From the NCBI GenBank assembly GCA_033032865.1, contig JAWHQI010000009.1:14154001-14218000 (forward strand): a DNA stretch of 64,000 nucleotides, in the 5' to 3' direction. Made by a program: the position numbers and the translations under genes. Positions 1 through 10,013 of the stretch are shown here, piece after piece. Under the pieces are notes generated by a model that did not search any database, was not told where the DNA came from, and saw only the letters and a list, made by a program, of their open reading frames with translations. The stretch's first letter is position 1. Each line of letters starts with the position of its first letter. Source of the DNA: Dactylorhiza incarnata. Taxonomy: Eukaryota > Streptophyta > Magnoliopsida > Asparagales > Orchidaceae.

Positions 1-295
1 GATGCTCTCGACGCTTGCGTCGAATAGTAATCGAAGCACGTCGATTTCCATGATAGAATTTAAATATGCGCCAGATCTCTTTCCTTCTTTCAATAGATCT
101 GATTTATATGGAATAAGTGTCAATATTTTATAGCCGTTCTGAATCATTCTTTCCTTATATCTGATTCTTGGCTAATTTGATTTAACTTATTTGGATATTA
201 TTTGAAATCTGAATTGGTTCTTTCCTTCTACAGAAATAAATATTATGGAAACATTTTCATCTTTCTATTTTTCTGACTGCTAATTAATTATCCTC

Positions 296-346
296 CTATA
301 AATAAAGAGCTAAGAATTTTGAATACACAGAGCTATAAATAAAGAG
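296..346 (+). promoter_or_regulatory. Duplicated TATA box in element A 5' LTR
   Basis: The sequence CTATAAATAAAGAG occurs twice, at 296-309 and 333-346. In the 3' LTR only the second copy exists (9285-9298); the first position reads CTATAGCATTATT. The second copy is the likely native core promoter because F has the same box in the same context (48175 and 49581). Confidence 0.6.
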
Positions 347-811
347 GAGGTCGGCAGAAAATAAAAGTTGAGGGATCCACCACATACATTTTGAAATAGA
401 GGAAAAGCTCCCAAGAGAAAAGAGAGAAATTGAGAAAAAGCTCTGCAGCAACATTCAACCACTTCTTCTGCTTCTGAAATCACACTGCTGCAAAATCTGA
501 TAGCTCTCACAAAGAGAGAAAGTCTGCAAATCTTCTTCTCTCTATAGAAGAAAGATTCAATTCACTTCTTGTGCTTCCAATCTTCTTGCTAGGAAGAAGA
601 TTCATTCGTGTCCTTATATCTTTCCTGCTTTCTTTCTTACATCTAACATTGTAAAAGAGTTTTTAGAATCTCTCTTCAAAAAATTCAGTGTACTGGTTCT
701 AAGAGTCTCCTTGTCAAAAGACTCAGTTGGTTCTAAGAGTCTCCTTGTCAAAAGACTCAGGGTGGTTCTAAGAGTCTCCTTATCAAAAGACTCAGTACAA
801 GATAGTGAATT

Positions 812-842
812 CCTACCAAGGGGGTAGAAGAGTGGACTACCC
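812..842 (+). promoter_or_regulatory. R-U5 three-arm hairpin block (element A, 5' LTR)
   Basis: Three short arms follow one another: CCTACC (812-817), GGGTAG (822-827) and CTACCC (837-842). The middle arm can pair with either neighbour, so two hairpins exclude each other. The same layout is at 9770-9800 in the 3' LTR and in the LTRs of B, E and F. A conserved GGGGAACYACTATA stretch follows in every family. The role is unknown; it lies in transcribed LTR sequence. Confidence 0.5.
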
Positions 843-1067
843 AAAGTTTGGGGAACCACTATATTTTCTTGTGTTGTGCTGTGATTTATTTTCTTGCATT
901 TACTTTATTTTCTTGCTTAATTCTTGTTGGTGTGTGGGAAGCTCTAATCTGTGATTATACACATATATATATATTAACTTTGCACAAAATATTTTTAATC
1001 TTTATTCACCCCCCCCCCCCCCCCCCCCTCTAGAGAATTCTAGTGAGGTTAACTGTGCACTTTCAAT

Positions 1068-1079
1068 TGGTATCAAAGC
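1068..1079 (+). other. Primer binding site, initiator tRNA-Met (element A)
   Basis: TGGTATCAAAGC lies 2 nt after the LTR end. It has one mismatch (A for G) to the TGGTATCAGAGC complementary to the 3' end of initiator tRNA-Met that many plant copia elements use. Confidence 0.9.
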
Positions 1080-1166
1080 GAGGTTGATCTAAAAAGGATA
1101 ACTCCTTGATCAAAAAGATCTTACCTCTCATATATATATATATATTTTTCAAAACTATTTTATCAT

Positions 1167-3186
1167 ATGGCACAAATCAAAGATTATGCTTCCACCAGAC
1201 CACCAATTTACAACCTGGAAAAGTTTGCACTTTGGAAAACAAGAATTAGAATTTATTTAAACTCTATTGATAATGAATTGTTTAATGTGATCTTGACAGG
1301 TCCCCCTAAGCCATTCAGGAAGGATTCAAGTGGAAAAGTGACTGAAACACTTGTTCTAAGAGCTGAATGGACTGAAGATGAGAAGAAAGCCCAAGGACAT
1401 GATGCCAAGGCTATGAATATCCTAGTCTCAACCCTCTCAGATGAAATTTTCCAAAAGATTGCTGATTGTGAGTCAGCTAAGGAAGTATGGGAAGCTCTCA
1501 CCAAAATGGTAGAGGGAAGTGCTGATGAGAAAAAGGATAGAAAGGCACTACTGATCTCCCAATATGAAAACTTCCAAAAGAAAGAAAGTGAGTGTTGCTG
1601 ACATGTATTCAAGATTCAGCCTCATAGTCAATGAATTGAGAACACTTGAGAAGGACATATCTCTCACTGAGATAAATGATAAATTGCTGACTTGCTTTCC
1701 CAGCTCTTGGGATTCAAGAATCTGGCCAATCAAAGACACCAGAAGTCAAAAAGAAATATCAACAGATGTTCTCTTGGGTAAATTAAAATCCAATGAACAA
1801 CTGTTGAAATCCAGAGCTGAGAAAGAAAAGGCATCTCCACTCTCAAAAGAAAAGAGTATTGCATTGAAGGCTGTTGAAGGTGAATCATCTACTGATGAAG
1901 AGGAGCTAATCAGCTTGCTGGCTAGGAAGTTCAAGAGGTGGATCAAAACAGAAGGATCCAGAGGAAGAGACTCAAAAACCAGGTATAATAAAACTCCTAC
2001 TAAAGAGATTATCTGTTACACTTGCAGGAAACCAGGACACATTGCCCCTGAATGTCCTAAGGAGAATAACAACAAGAAATATCTGAAAAGAACAGATCTA
2101 AAGAAGAAAAAGAAAGAAAAAGGATTCATTGCTCAAACCTGGAGTGATTCAGAATCTGAAGGAAGCACCTCATCAGATAATGATCAGGAAGAGGTCAAGC
2201 AAAAGGAAACATGTCTGATGGCCACTGAGAAGCTTGATGCTACATCTATGGTAAATATACTTAATGATTTTTCCTCTACTGATTTCAAACAAAATTTCAA
2301 AGAACTATGTTTAGATATAATCAAATCTGAAAAAGAATTAAAAGGATTAAGAATTGAATTAGGAAATCTAAAACAGGTAAATACAAACCATAAAAATTAT
2401 AAGCTCAATCTAGAACTCTCAGAAGAGAAATTAAACAAAATCTATTCGGACAATCTAACACTAAGATAAGAGCTAGCAAAGGCTAAAGCCTTTGAGGACT
2501 CTCTAAATGGAAGAGGCCAGAAGCTCAAGAATATTTATGAAAATCTCACTGATAGATTTAGACAACTAAAACTGAATACTAATGAAGCATCTAAATCTCA
2601 ATCATCCAGCAAACCTGTCTGGAAACATCCCATTCACTCCACTAGGGAGAATCATCTAACAGGAGTAAGATCACAAGTAAGTCCAGAAATAACCACTGTT
2701 TTTAATAAACCAAATCCCATTACAAATAAAGGAATCTTAGGAAAATATCCTCACAAAGAATTTGAACATGCGTCGAATACTATTCGACGTGCGTCGAGTT
2801 CTAATCGATGCTTACACCAAAATGCGTCGACTTATACTCAACACAACCTCTCTCATACTTCGACTGAGAATAGACTCAGAATGAAGAAAGCGTCGACTTC
2901 ATATCGACGCAACCAGAAACCTACGTCGAATTTATATCGACGCAACCATAAGTATACGTCGAATCCCTATCGACGCAATGAATCAGACAGAAAATCTTCT
3001 GTTTCCAAACAGATCTCTCAATCCATGTCCTTCTATTATGAACATTATTTCTGTGATATCATCCAAGAAGATTGGTATGATAAGCCAGTACCCCATAAGA
3101 AGGAAGGATATCCTGAAAACCCCACTTATTCCTTTATTAAATCTTTTACTAATAAAAGAGAGGGACCCCAGCTCAGCAGGGTCTAA
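1167..3186 (+). pseudogene. gag: Element A gag, frameshifted and with one stop
   Basis: This is the capsid/nucleocapsid polyprotein of the element. The ATG at 1167 starts the MAQIKDYASTRPP N-terminus, matching E's MAQNKEYSSTRRP. The UBN2-type gag region runs to about 1600, where a one-base loss relative to E moves the frame. The frame continues from about 1564, carries a CCHC zinc knuckle (CYTCRKPGHIAPEC, about 2014-2055), a Lys/Glu-rich segment and a TAA at 2467-2469. The same frame then stays open to 3186. The C-terminal end is encoded by the GTCGA palindrome array and gives an 11-residue repeat with S..YRRN. The gag stop is followed by a pyrimidine-rich stretch ending in CAG before the protease. 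Confidence 0.88.
2770..2976. repeat. GTCGA palindrome array inside gag (element A)
   Basis: Imperfect palindromes of the form CGTCGA-N7/8-TCGACG occur at 2770-2789, 2791-2811, 2890-2910, 2923-2943 and 2956-2976. The last three start exactly 33 bp apart. The 2770 copy is almost the same as the first palindrome of the LTR array (8797-8815). The array is in the gag frame and encodes repeats with YRRN. Confidence 0.85.
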
Positions 3187-3212
3187 ACCAATGTTTAAAC
3201 TTTTATGTGCAG

Positions 3213-6200
3213 ATGCATCACATCTCCAGGATGGTGTGGTACTTGGACAGTGGATGCTCCATGCACATGACAGGTTGCAAAAACCTATTAATCAACTTTG
3301 AGGATAGACTTGGACCATCAGTAACCTTTGGAGACTCTAGCTGTGGCCAAACCAAGGGATTTGGAGATTTCAAAGAAGGGAAAGTCACCTTCAAGAATGT
3401 GGCAGTAGTCAAAGGACTAAAACACAATCTGATTAGTATAAGTCAGATATGTGAGAATGGTAAGTATGAGGTAAAATTTACTACACTATTCTGCCATATT
3501 ATAGATATCAAGACTGGTGCTACAGTACTAAATGGAATTAGAAAAGGGAAAGTATATGTAGTGGACTTTAGCTCTTCACCCACAGAAGTTTGCTTATTCA
3601 ACAATATTATTGATAAAAATGAATTATGGCATAGGAGACTAGGTCATCTAAACTACAAAACAATCAGTAAACTAGCTAAAAATAACCTAGTCAGAGGCTT
3701 ACCAAAGGGTAGGTACTCTAAGGATTCTCCATGCAGACCTTGCCAACTAGGAAAGCAAACCAAATCATCCTTCAAACCCATTGGTAAGGATGACTCTCCC
3801 AGGTCTTTATACTTACTACACATGGATCTCTTTGGTCCCATATCCACTCAAAGCTTAGGTGGAAAATCCTATACCTTGGTCATTGTTGATGATTATTCTA
3901 GGTTTAGCTGGGTATTCTTTCTAGGAGTTAAATCTGAAACCCATAAAATTCTCTCAAAATTCATAAGACAGATTCAATCTGAGTTCAACACAAATGTTTC
4001 AATTATAAGAAGTGACCATGGGACTGAATTTGAGAATCAGATGATTTGTAGTTTCTGTGAGGAAGAAGGTATTAAACAAAGCTTCTCAGCACCTAGAACT
4101 CCCCAACAAAATGGAGTTGCTGAGAGGAAGAATAGAACCTTAATAGAATCAGGTAGAACCCTGCTTGCCGAGTCAGGATTACCAAAAACTTTTTGGGTTG
4201 AAGCAGTCAACACTGCAAACTATGTTCTAAATAGAAGCCTCATACACAAAACTAAATCAAAGACTCCATATGAGCTCCTGAAAAATAAAACACCCACTGT
4301 TAAATTTTTTAAAATTTTTGGATGTACTTGCTTTATTCTAAACAATGGGAAAGATCATCTTGCCAAATTTGACAAGAAGTCTGATGATGGAATATTTCTG
4401 GGATATTCATCATCTAGCAAAGCCTATAGGTGCTACAATAGAAGAACTCTTAAGATTGAAGAATCCATGCACATTGTATTTGATGAAACTAACATGCTGC
4501 TTAAGGGGAAGGAAACTCCCCCCAGTTCTATTCCACAGGAAAACAATAGCATAGAAACCCAGCTTGAGCAACTAGCTCTAGAGAACACAGAAAATGGAAA
4601 GGAAAACCAGTTAGAGGAACCAAGTGAGGAGTCTGAACAAGAAACCTCAGAAAAGAGCACTCAAGACCCTCCTCCACAAGAGGACATGGTTCAGGAAGAA
4701 CAATTGAACAATGATCCCATTGAGAATGAAGTACAACTGACAAATTCAGGCAGAACAGGAATCAATTTGAAAGATCATCCACAAGCTCAAGTGATTGGAG
4801 ATCCCAATGCAGGAGTAAGAACAAGACACCAAGTCTCCAATGGGATGATGCTCCAATGCTTCCTATCACAAGTTGAACCAAAGAAGTTTGAGGAAGCAAA
4901 TTGTGATCCTCACTGGATTATGGCCATGCAAGAAGAACTAGGCCAATTTGAGAGAAACAAAGTATGGAACCTAGTTGAAAGACCAAGAAACTACCCTGTA
5001 ATTGGTACAAAATGGGTATACAGGAACAAACTAGATTCCACTGGAGTAATTGTGAGAAACAAGGCAAGACTTGTAGCACAAGGATATAGACAAGAAGAAG
5101 GGATAAACTACAACCAGACCTTTGCTCCAGTAGCCAGATTAGAGGCAATCAGGCTCTTTCTTGCCTATGCAGCCTTCATGAAGATGAAAGTCTACCAAAT
5201 GGATGTCAAGAGTGCTTTTCTAAATGGAGATCTGCAAGAAGAGGTATATGTGGAGCAACCACCAGGTTTTGTTAATCCTTCTTCTCCTAACTTTGTTTAT
5301 AGACTTAACAAAGCATTATATGGTCTTAAGCAAGCACCTAGAGCTTGGTATGAAACTCTATCAAATTTTCTTTTAGAAAATTCCTTTGAAAGTGGAAAAG
5401 TAGACAAGACACTATTTACTAGAACCCATAAAAACCACCCATAAAAACCAACTCCTTCTTGTTCAAATATATGTAGATGACATCATCTTTAGCTCAACCC
5501 ATCCTAAACTATGTAAAAGATTTGCTAATCTTATGCAATCTAAATTTGAGATGAGTAGTATGGGTGAACTCTCCTACTTCCTAGGACTACAAGTAAAACA
5601 AAGTAGTGAAGGAATCTTTATCTCACAATCAAAATATACTAAAGAGCTAATCAAAAAGTTTGGTATGGAATCAGCATCTACCATGAAAACACCCATGACA
5701 ACTAATGTCATTATAGAAAAAGATGATAAAGGAAAATCAGTAGATCAAAAGACTTATAGGGCCATCATAGGATCCCTTCTATATCTAACAGCTAGCAGAC
5801 CTGACATCATGTTTGCAACTTGCATATGTGCTAGATTTCAGGTTGATCAAAAGGAATCCCATCTCACCTCTGTAAAAAGGATTCTTAGATACCTAAAGGG
5901 AACCCCTGACCTAGGACTATGGTACTCAGCAGAAACTAACATTGAATTAATAGGTTTCTCAGATGCAGATTATGCTGGTTGTAGGATTGATAGAAAAAGC
6001 ACATCTGGTACCTGCCAATTCCTAGGAGACAGATTGATCTCATGGTTTAGTAAGAAACAAACCTCAGTCTCAACCTCAACAGCTGAAGCTGAATACATAG
6101 CTGCTGGGAGCTGTTGTTCACAAATCCTGTGGATGCAAAATCAGCTACTTGACTACAAATTGGAAATACATAACTCTAAGATATATTGTGATAGCTCTAG

Positions 6201-6417
6201 TGCTATATCCATAGCATCCAACCCAGTCCTTCATAGTAGGACCAAACATATAGAGATTAGACATCACTTCCTTAGAGACAATGTTGAGAAGGGTAAAATA
6301 ACTTTAGAATATATTTCCACAGACAATCAAAGAGCAGACATCTTCACAAAACCCTTAGATGAAACTAAGCATAACTATTTCATAAACACCTTAGGAATGC
6401 TTGATGGAAGCTTGTAA
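3213..6417 (+). pseudogene. pol: Element A pol (PR-INT-RT-RNase H), one frameshifting duplication
   Basis: This is the copia polyprotein. Domains in order are: protease with intact [13 protein letters not shown]; integrase HHCC (WHRRLGH ... CRPCQLGK) and D,D,E region with SDHGTEF and [11 protein letters not shown]; reverse transcriptase with [19 protein letters not shown] and [16 protein letters not shown] at 5470-5481; and RNase H with [11 protein letters not shown] and [13 protein letters not shown] 13-bp unit (cccataaaaacca) is tandemly duplicated at 5425-5437 and 5438-5450, shifting the frame shortly before YVDD and ending the upstream ORF at 5444. From 5451 to 6417 the frame is open again and ends MLDGSL. 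No other lesion is apparent. Confidence 0.92.
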
Positions 6418-6474
6418 ACACCACTGATAGGGAACTCTAAAGAAATCAGACAATCAAAGAAAATCTCTTGAAGA

Positions 6475-6676
6475 TACGTCGAATACATATCGACGCTCCG
6501 TCGAGACAAAATCGACGTTGACACCGACTTCCACCAGATAATGCTACGTCGATCCTTTATCGACGTACCGTCGAGTTCATATCGATGCAAGACTATGAAC
6601 ACGTCGATTGAACACCAGGCTGGCCACTCTCCATGCAAACGTCGACATTCATTCGACGTAACGTCGACTTCAAGAC
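6475..6676. repeat. GTCGA palindrome array between pol and ORF2 (element A)
   Basis: This non-coding stretch starts about 58 bp after the pol stop. It holds at least four CGTCGA...TCGACG or TCGATG pairs plus single half sites. It is the third of A's three arrays and uses the same core and spacer style as the U3 and gag arrays. Confidence 0.82.
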
Positions 6677-6843
6677 AAAATTAGAATCGAATCCTTACTT
6701 CCTCTTTTGACGATTGGATTACCTTGATTTCTGTTTCCTTTCTCGACGTTTCATCTCCTTTAAATGGTACTTCGTATTTCATAACAAATACCTCTCTGGA
6801 CCCGCCAAAACTGCGTCTTCTACCTCTCTCTCTTCCTGCATCA

Positions 6844-8569
6844 ATGGCGCCTATTCCTGTTCAAACTGACCTTATCAAAGCAATGAACGATGCTCTGGAA
6901 AATCTCCTCAACGACTTCCAGACACATCTACAAAACTTCTCCAATGAATGTGCCAATATGATCACCACCTGTGAAGCCAAATTGGCCACCCTATCTGCAT
7001 CTCTTCCTGAGCTTCATACCCTTATTCGAGAAGAACCTCTGTCGCCACAAAGGTTTACATCCTTCCTAAAGGATATAAACCAGGGGTAGAGTTGCTCCAG
7101 AAACCCCTCTTGCCAGGTTTTTGATCTCAACTAAAAGCTCAGGTTTAAATCTCTTCTCTCCAACACTAAGTATTCCCTCTAACTCTTTTATAGGCTCCAC
7201 TCCTCTCAAATCACTCTGACTACACTTTCATCAAACATTTTGGTGAATCCTCCTCTTACAACACTGAAGGGAAGCATGCTGTGGATTCAACATTCAGAAC
7301 TGATGATCCTTATAACCAGGGGGAGATTCCTGTAGTAAAGGACCCAGTAATCCAGGGGGAGGAAGAAGCAGCCACCTCAGATGATTGGAATGGCCAGGTA
7401 TGGATTAATGCACCCTCCTGTGATGAGGAACATCAGCATCATTCTCCTGGCTTCTCTGCCAGTTACATCAAGCTAAAGACACCTCTGCTTGAGGACATCC
7501 CTGCAACAGAGCTTGGAGAAGACAATCATCCCTTCACAGAAAACACTCTACCAGAAATCTTTCCTCCCTCTACTATAGAACATCTAAGAACTCTTCTTAA
7601 AATAGCTCCCTCTCCACCCAAAGAGAAAACTCCTCCTTCTTCTCTACCTCCTCTGCTACCTCTACCTCCACAAGCAGCAAGACTCCCTAAACAGATCATA
7701 TCTAGGCAAAGTCCAGGAGGACAGATAAAGAGAAAAAGGGAAGTCACTCCCCACTGGCAAAATTTTTCTAAAGAAGAAAGGAAGGAGTTTGCAAAAGAAA
7801 AGAAGTATAGAAAAGCATGTGAGCAAATAAAAAGATTTGAAAAGATGCCTAGTATCTGTCCTAACAGTCCTGTCAAGGAGTACCATGATCCTGACATGGA
7901 AAAGAGGCATGAAGAGATAAGAGAAAGAGAACTGTATGAATATGAAGCAGCTAGAAAAGAAGTGGAAGATAAAAGGAAAGCTTGGATGGAAAAGATTAAC
8001 AAGGGAATGACTAAGGAACAAATCCTTGCTGAATCTTCTATCAAAATTCCAAATAAGTTGTTTGATATTGAAGCTTATCAAAAGAAAAATCCTCAGGCAG
8101 GGACTATCCTGGATAAGGGTCAAAAGGACAAGAAGGGTATAGGATGTACAGAAGATACATACATTCCCTATAAAAGCCATCAAGACCTGCAAAGTTAGAT
8201 TCCTGGAAAGGGAAAGGAAAAATGACTGAGAGTCCTATGAAACGGGAATCAGAGAAGAAAACAAAGTTTAGGCCAAAGGTTGATAACAAAGGACCTCCTG
8301 AGCCCAAGCCTGCACAAAAAGAATCTCACAACATTACCATTGAGATGATTGATGAAAAGGCAGCAATCATCATCAGCAAAGGCTACTCCATAAATGACAC
8401 TATTCCTGATGGTGATAAACTCTTGGAAAAACTGCATACAATCATCAGGAATGTTCAGGAAAGACCTGATAGAGCCAGGGGATACATTTTTGATGCCATT
8501 CATGACTTATCTAGGAAACTTTATTCTGCTTTTGTCAACTTCATGTACAAAAAGAAGTTTCTAGTTTAA
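6844..8569 (+). pseudogene. Element A ORF2 (envelope-like/accessory ORF), broken
   Basis: An ATG in good context (tcaATGGCG) starts an 81-codon segment with heptad-like helices (LENLLNDFQTHLQNF), ending TAG at 7087-7089. Further segments follow in other frames: 7281-8198, acidic then Pro-rich then Lys/Glu-rich, and 8222-8569. The middle part resembles the C-terminal half of E's ORF2: both contain TPHW followed by a basic Arg/Lys segment and a Glu/Lys helix. The N-terminal domain shared by D and E (WG..FD, GRIL, WDRV) is absent, so A's copy is either truncated or of another architecture. A weak TATA-like TTTAAAT is at 6759-6765. Function is unknown; such extra ORFs are typical of Sirevirus-type elements. 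Confidence 0.6.
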
Positions 8570-8709
8570 TTCTTGTGAAAGACAAATACTTGACATGTGC
8601 TTTCTTTTCCTAATCTCTTTCCTTCTACTCAATATATTTCTTATCATTACAAATGCTGTGCTGGGTTAATTATATGCTAGTACAATTTCCCTCTAAATAG
8701 GCTTAAGAC

Positions 8710-8723
8710 AAATAGGGGGAGAT
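8710..8723 (+). other. Polypurine tract (element A)
   Basis: AAATAGGGGGAGAT abuts the 3' LTR, which starts TGTTGGG at 8724. This is the plus-strand primer site. Confidence 0.92.
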
Positions 8724-10013
8724 TGTTGGGAAAATGATTTCTCTTAACCCCTAGAAATGAATTCTAAGAATGAAAAAACAAGGCTAAGTAAATATGCGTC
8801 GAATAGTATTCGACGTTTCCTTCAGGTTGAGTCGAAGTAACTCTAGGAAGATTTCGACGTAAGTCTAGTCGACGCCACTCTGATTTCTAGTCGACGCATC
8901 TAGTGAAGTCGACGCACATTAGTCGACGCACCTTCCTTATTTTTCTCTCGACGTCCAGAAAGGATGCTCTCGACGCTTGCGTCGAATAGTAATCGATGCA
9001 CGTCGATTTCCATGACAGAATTTAAATATGCGCTAGATCTCTTTCCTTCTTTCAATAGATCTGATTTATATGGAATAAGTGTCAATATTTTATAGCCGTT
9101 CTGAATCATTCTTTCCTTATATCTGATTCTTGGCTAATTTGATTTAACTTATTTGGATATTATTTGAAATCTGAATTGGTTCTTTCCTTCTACAGAAATA
9201 AATATTATGGAAACATTTTCATCTTTCTATTTTTCTGACTGCTAATTAATTATCCTCCTATAGCATTATTTTGAATACACAGAGCTATAAATAAAGAGGA
9301 GGTCGGCAGAAAATAAAAGTTGAGGGATCCACCACATACATTTTGAAATAGAGGAAAAGCTCCCAAGAGAAAAGAGAGAAATTGAGAAAAAGCTCTGCAG
9401 CAACATTCAACCACTTCTTCTTCTTCTGCTTCTGAAATCACACTGCTGCAAAATCTGATAGTTCTCACAAAGAGAGAAAGTCTGCAAATCTTCTTCTCTC
9501 TATAGAAGAAAGATTCAATTCACTTCTTGTGCTTCCAATCTTCTTGCTAGGAAGAAGATTCATTCTTGTCCTTATATCTTTCCTGCTTTCTTTCTTACAT
9601 CTAACATTGTAAAAGAGTTTTTAGAATCTCTCTTCAAAAAATTCAGTGTACTGGTTCTAAGAGTCTCCTTGTCAAAAGACTCAGTTGGTTCTAAGAGTCT
9701 CCTTGTCAAAAGACTCAGGGTGGTTCTAAGAGTCTCCTTATCAAAAGACTCAGTACAAGATAGTGAATTCCTACCAAGGGGGTAGAAGAGTGGACTACCC
9801 AAAGTTTGGGGAACCACTATATTTTCTTGTGTTGTGCTGTGATTTATTTTCTTGCATTTACTTTATTTTCTTGCTTAATTCTTGTTGGTGTGTGGGAAGC
9901 TCTAATCTGTGATTATACACATATATATATATTAACTTTGCACAAAATATTTTTAATCTCTATTCACCCCCCCCCCTCTAGAGAATTCTAGTTAGGTTAA
10001 CTGTGCACTTTCA
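8724..10013 (+). repeat. Element A 3' LTR, complete (1,290 bp)
   Basis: It begins TGTTGGGAAAATG and ends CTTTCA. Landmarks are the U3 GTCGA array (8797-9010), TATA box (9285-9294), tandem stem-forming repeats (about 9655-9752), the three-arm hairpin block (9770-9800) and a C10 run (9967-9976) before TCTAGAG. F's LTRs belong to the same family. Confidence 0.96.
8797..9010. repeat. GTCGA palindrome array in U3 (element A 3' LTR)
   Basis: The first unit, CGTCGAATAGTATTCGACG (8797-8815), is a perfect 19-bp palindrome around a central G. About ten further TCGAC or GTCGA half sites follow up to 9010. The TATA box is about 275 bp downstream. Confidence 0.85.

Larger units (their letters stand above)
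1..1065 (+). repeat. Element A 5' LTR (left-truncated)
   Basis: It matches 8963-10013 and ends in CA directly before the PBS. It contains the tail of the U3 GTCGA array (1-48), two TATA-like sites (296-309 and 333-346), three tandem copies of a roughly 34-bp unit with GAGTCT/AGACTC arms (695-796), a conserved hairpin block (812-842) and a 20-C homopolymer (1009-1028). The 3' LTR has only one TATA site and a 10-C run. Confidence 0.95.
1..10013 (+). mobile_element. Element A: Sirevirus-like Ty1-copia retrotransposon, 5' end outside window
   Basis: Two near-identical LTRs flank a PBS, gag, pol, an extra ORF2 and a polypurine tract, which is the order of an envelope-like-bearing copia (Sirevirus-type) element. 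Window base 1 corresponds to LTR base 240, so the first 239 bp of the 5' LTR and the left TSD are missing; the base after the 3' LTR starts the candidate TSD GTATC (10014-10018), which cannot be verified. By manual comparison the LTRs differ at roughly nine substitutions plus a few indels in about 1,060 bp, so the insertion is young. It lies in the gypsy element G, which resumes at 10014. The copy is not autonomous: gag has a frameshift and a stop, pol has a 13-bp duplication, and ORF2 is broken. Confidence 0.93.

Noticed and set aside
8797..9010. Regularly spaced palindromes resembling a CRISPR array
   Set aside because: The host is a plant; spacing is irregular, there are no unique spacers of fixed length and no cas genes. 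They are promoter-proximal LTR repeats.
8724..10013. Short ORFs shared by the LTRs of A (e.g. near 9250-9468 and 9572-9817)
   Set aside because: They cross the TATA box, stem repeats and U5 and have no domain; LTR sequence explains them.
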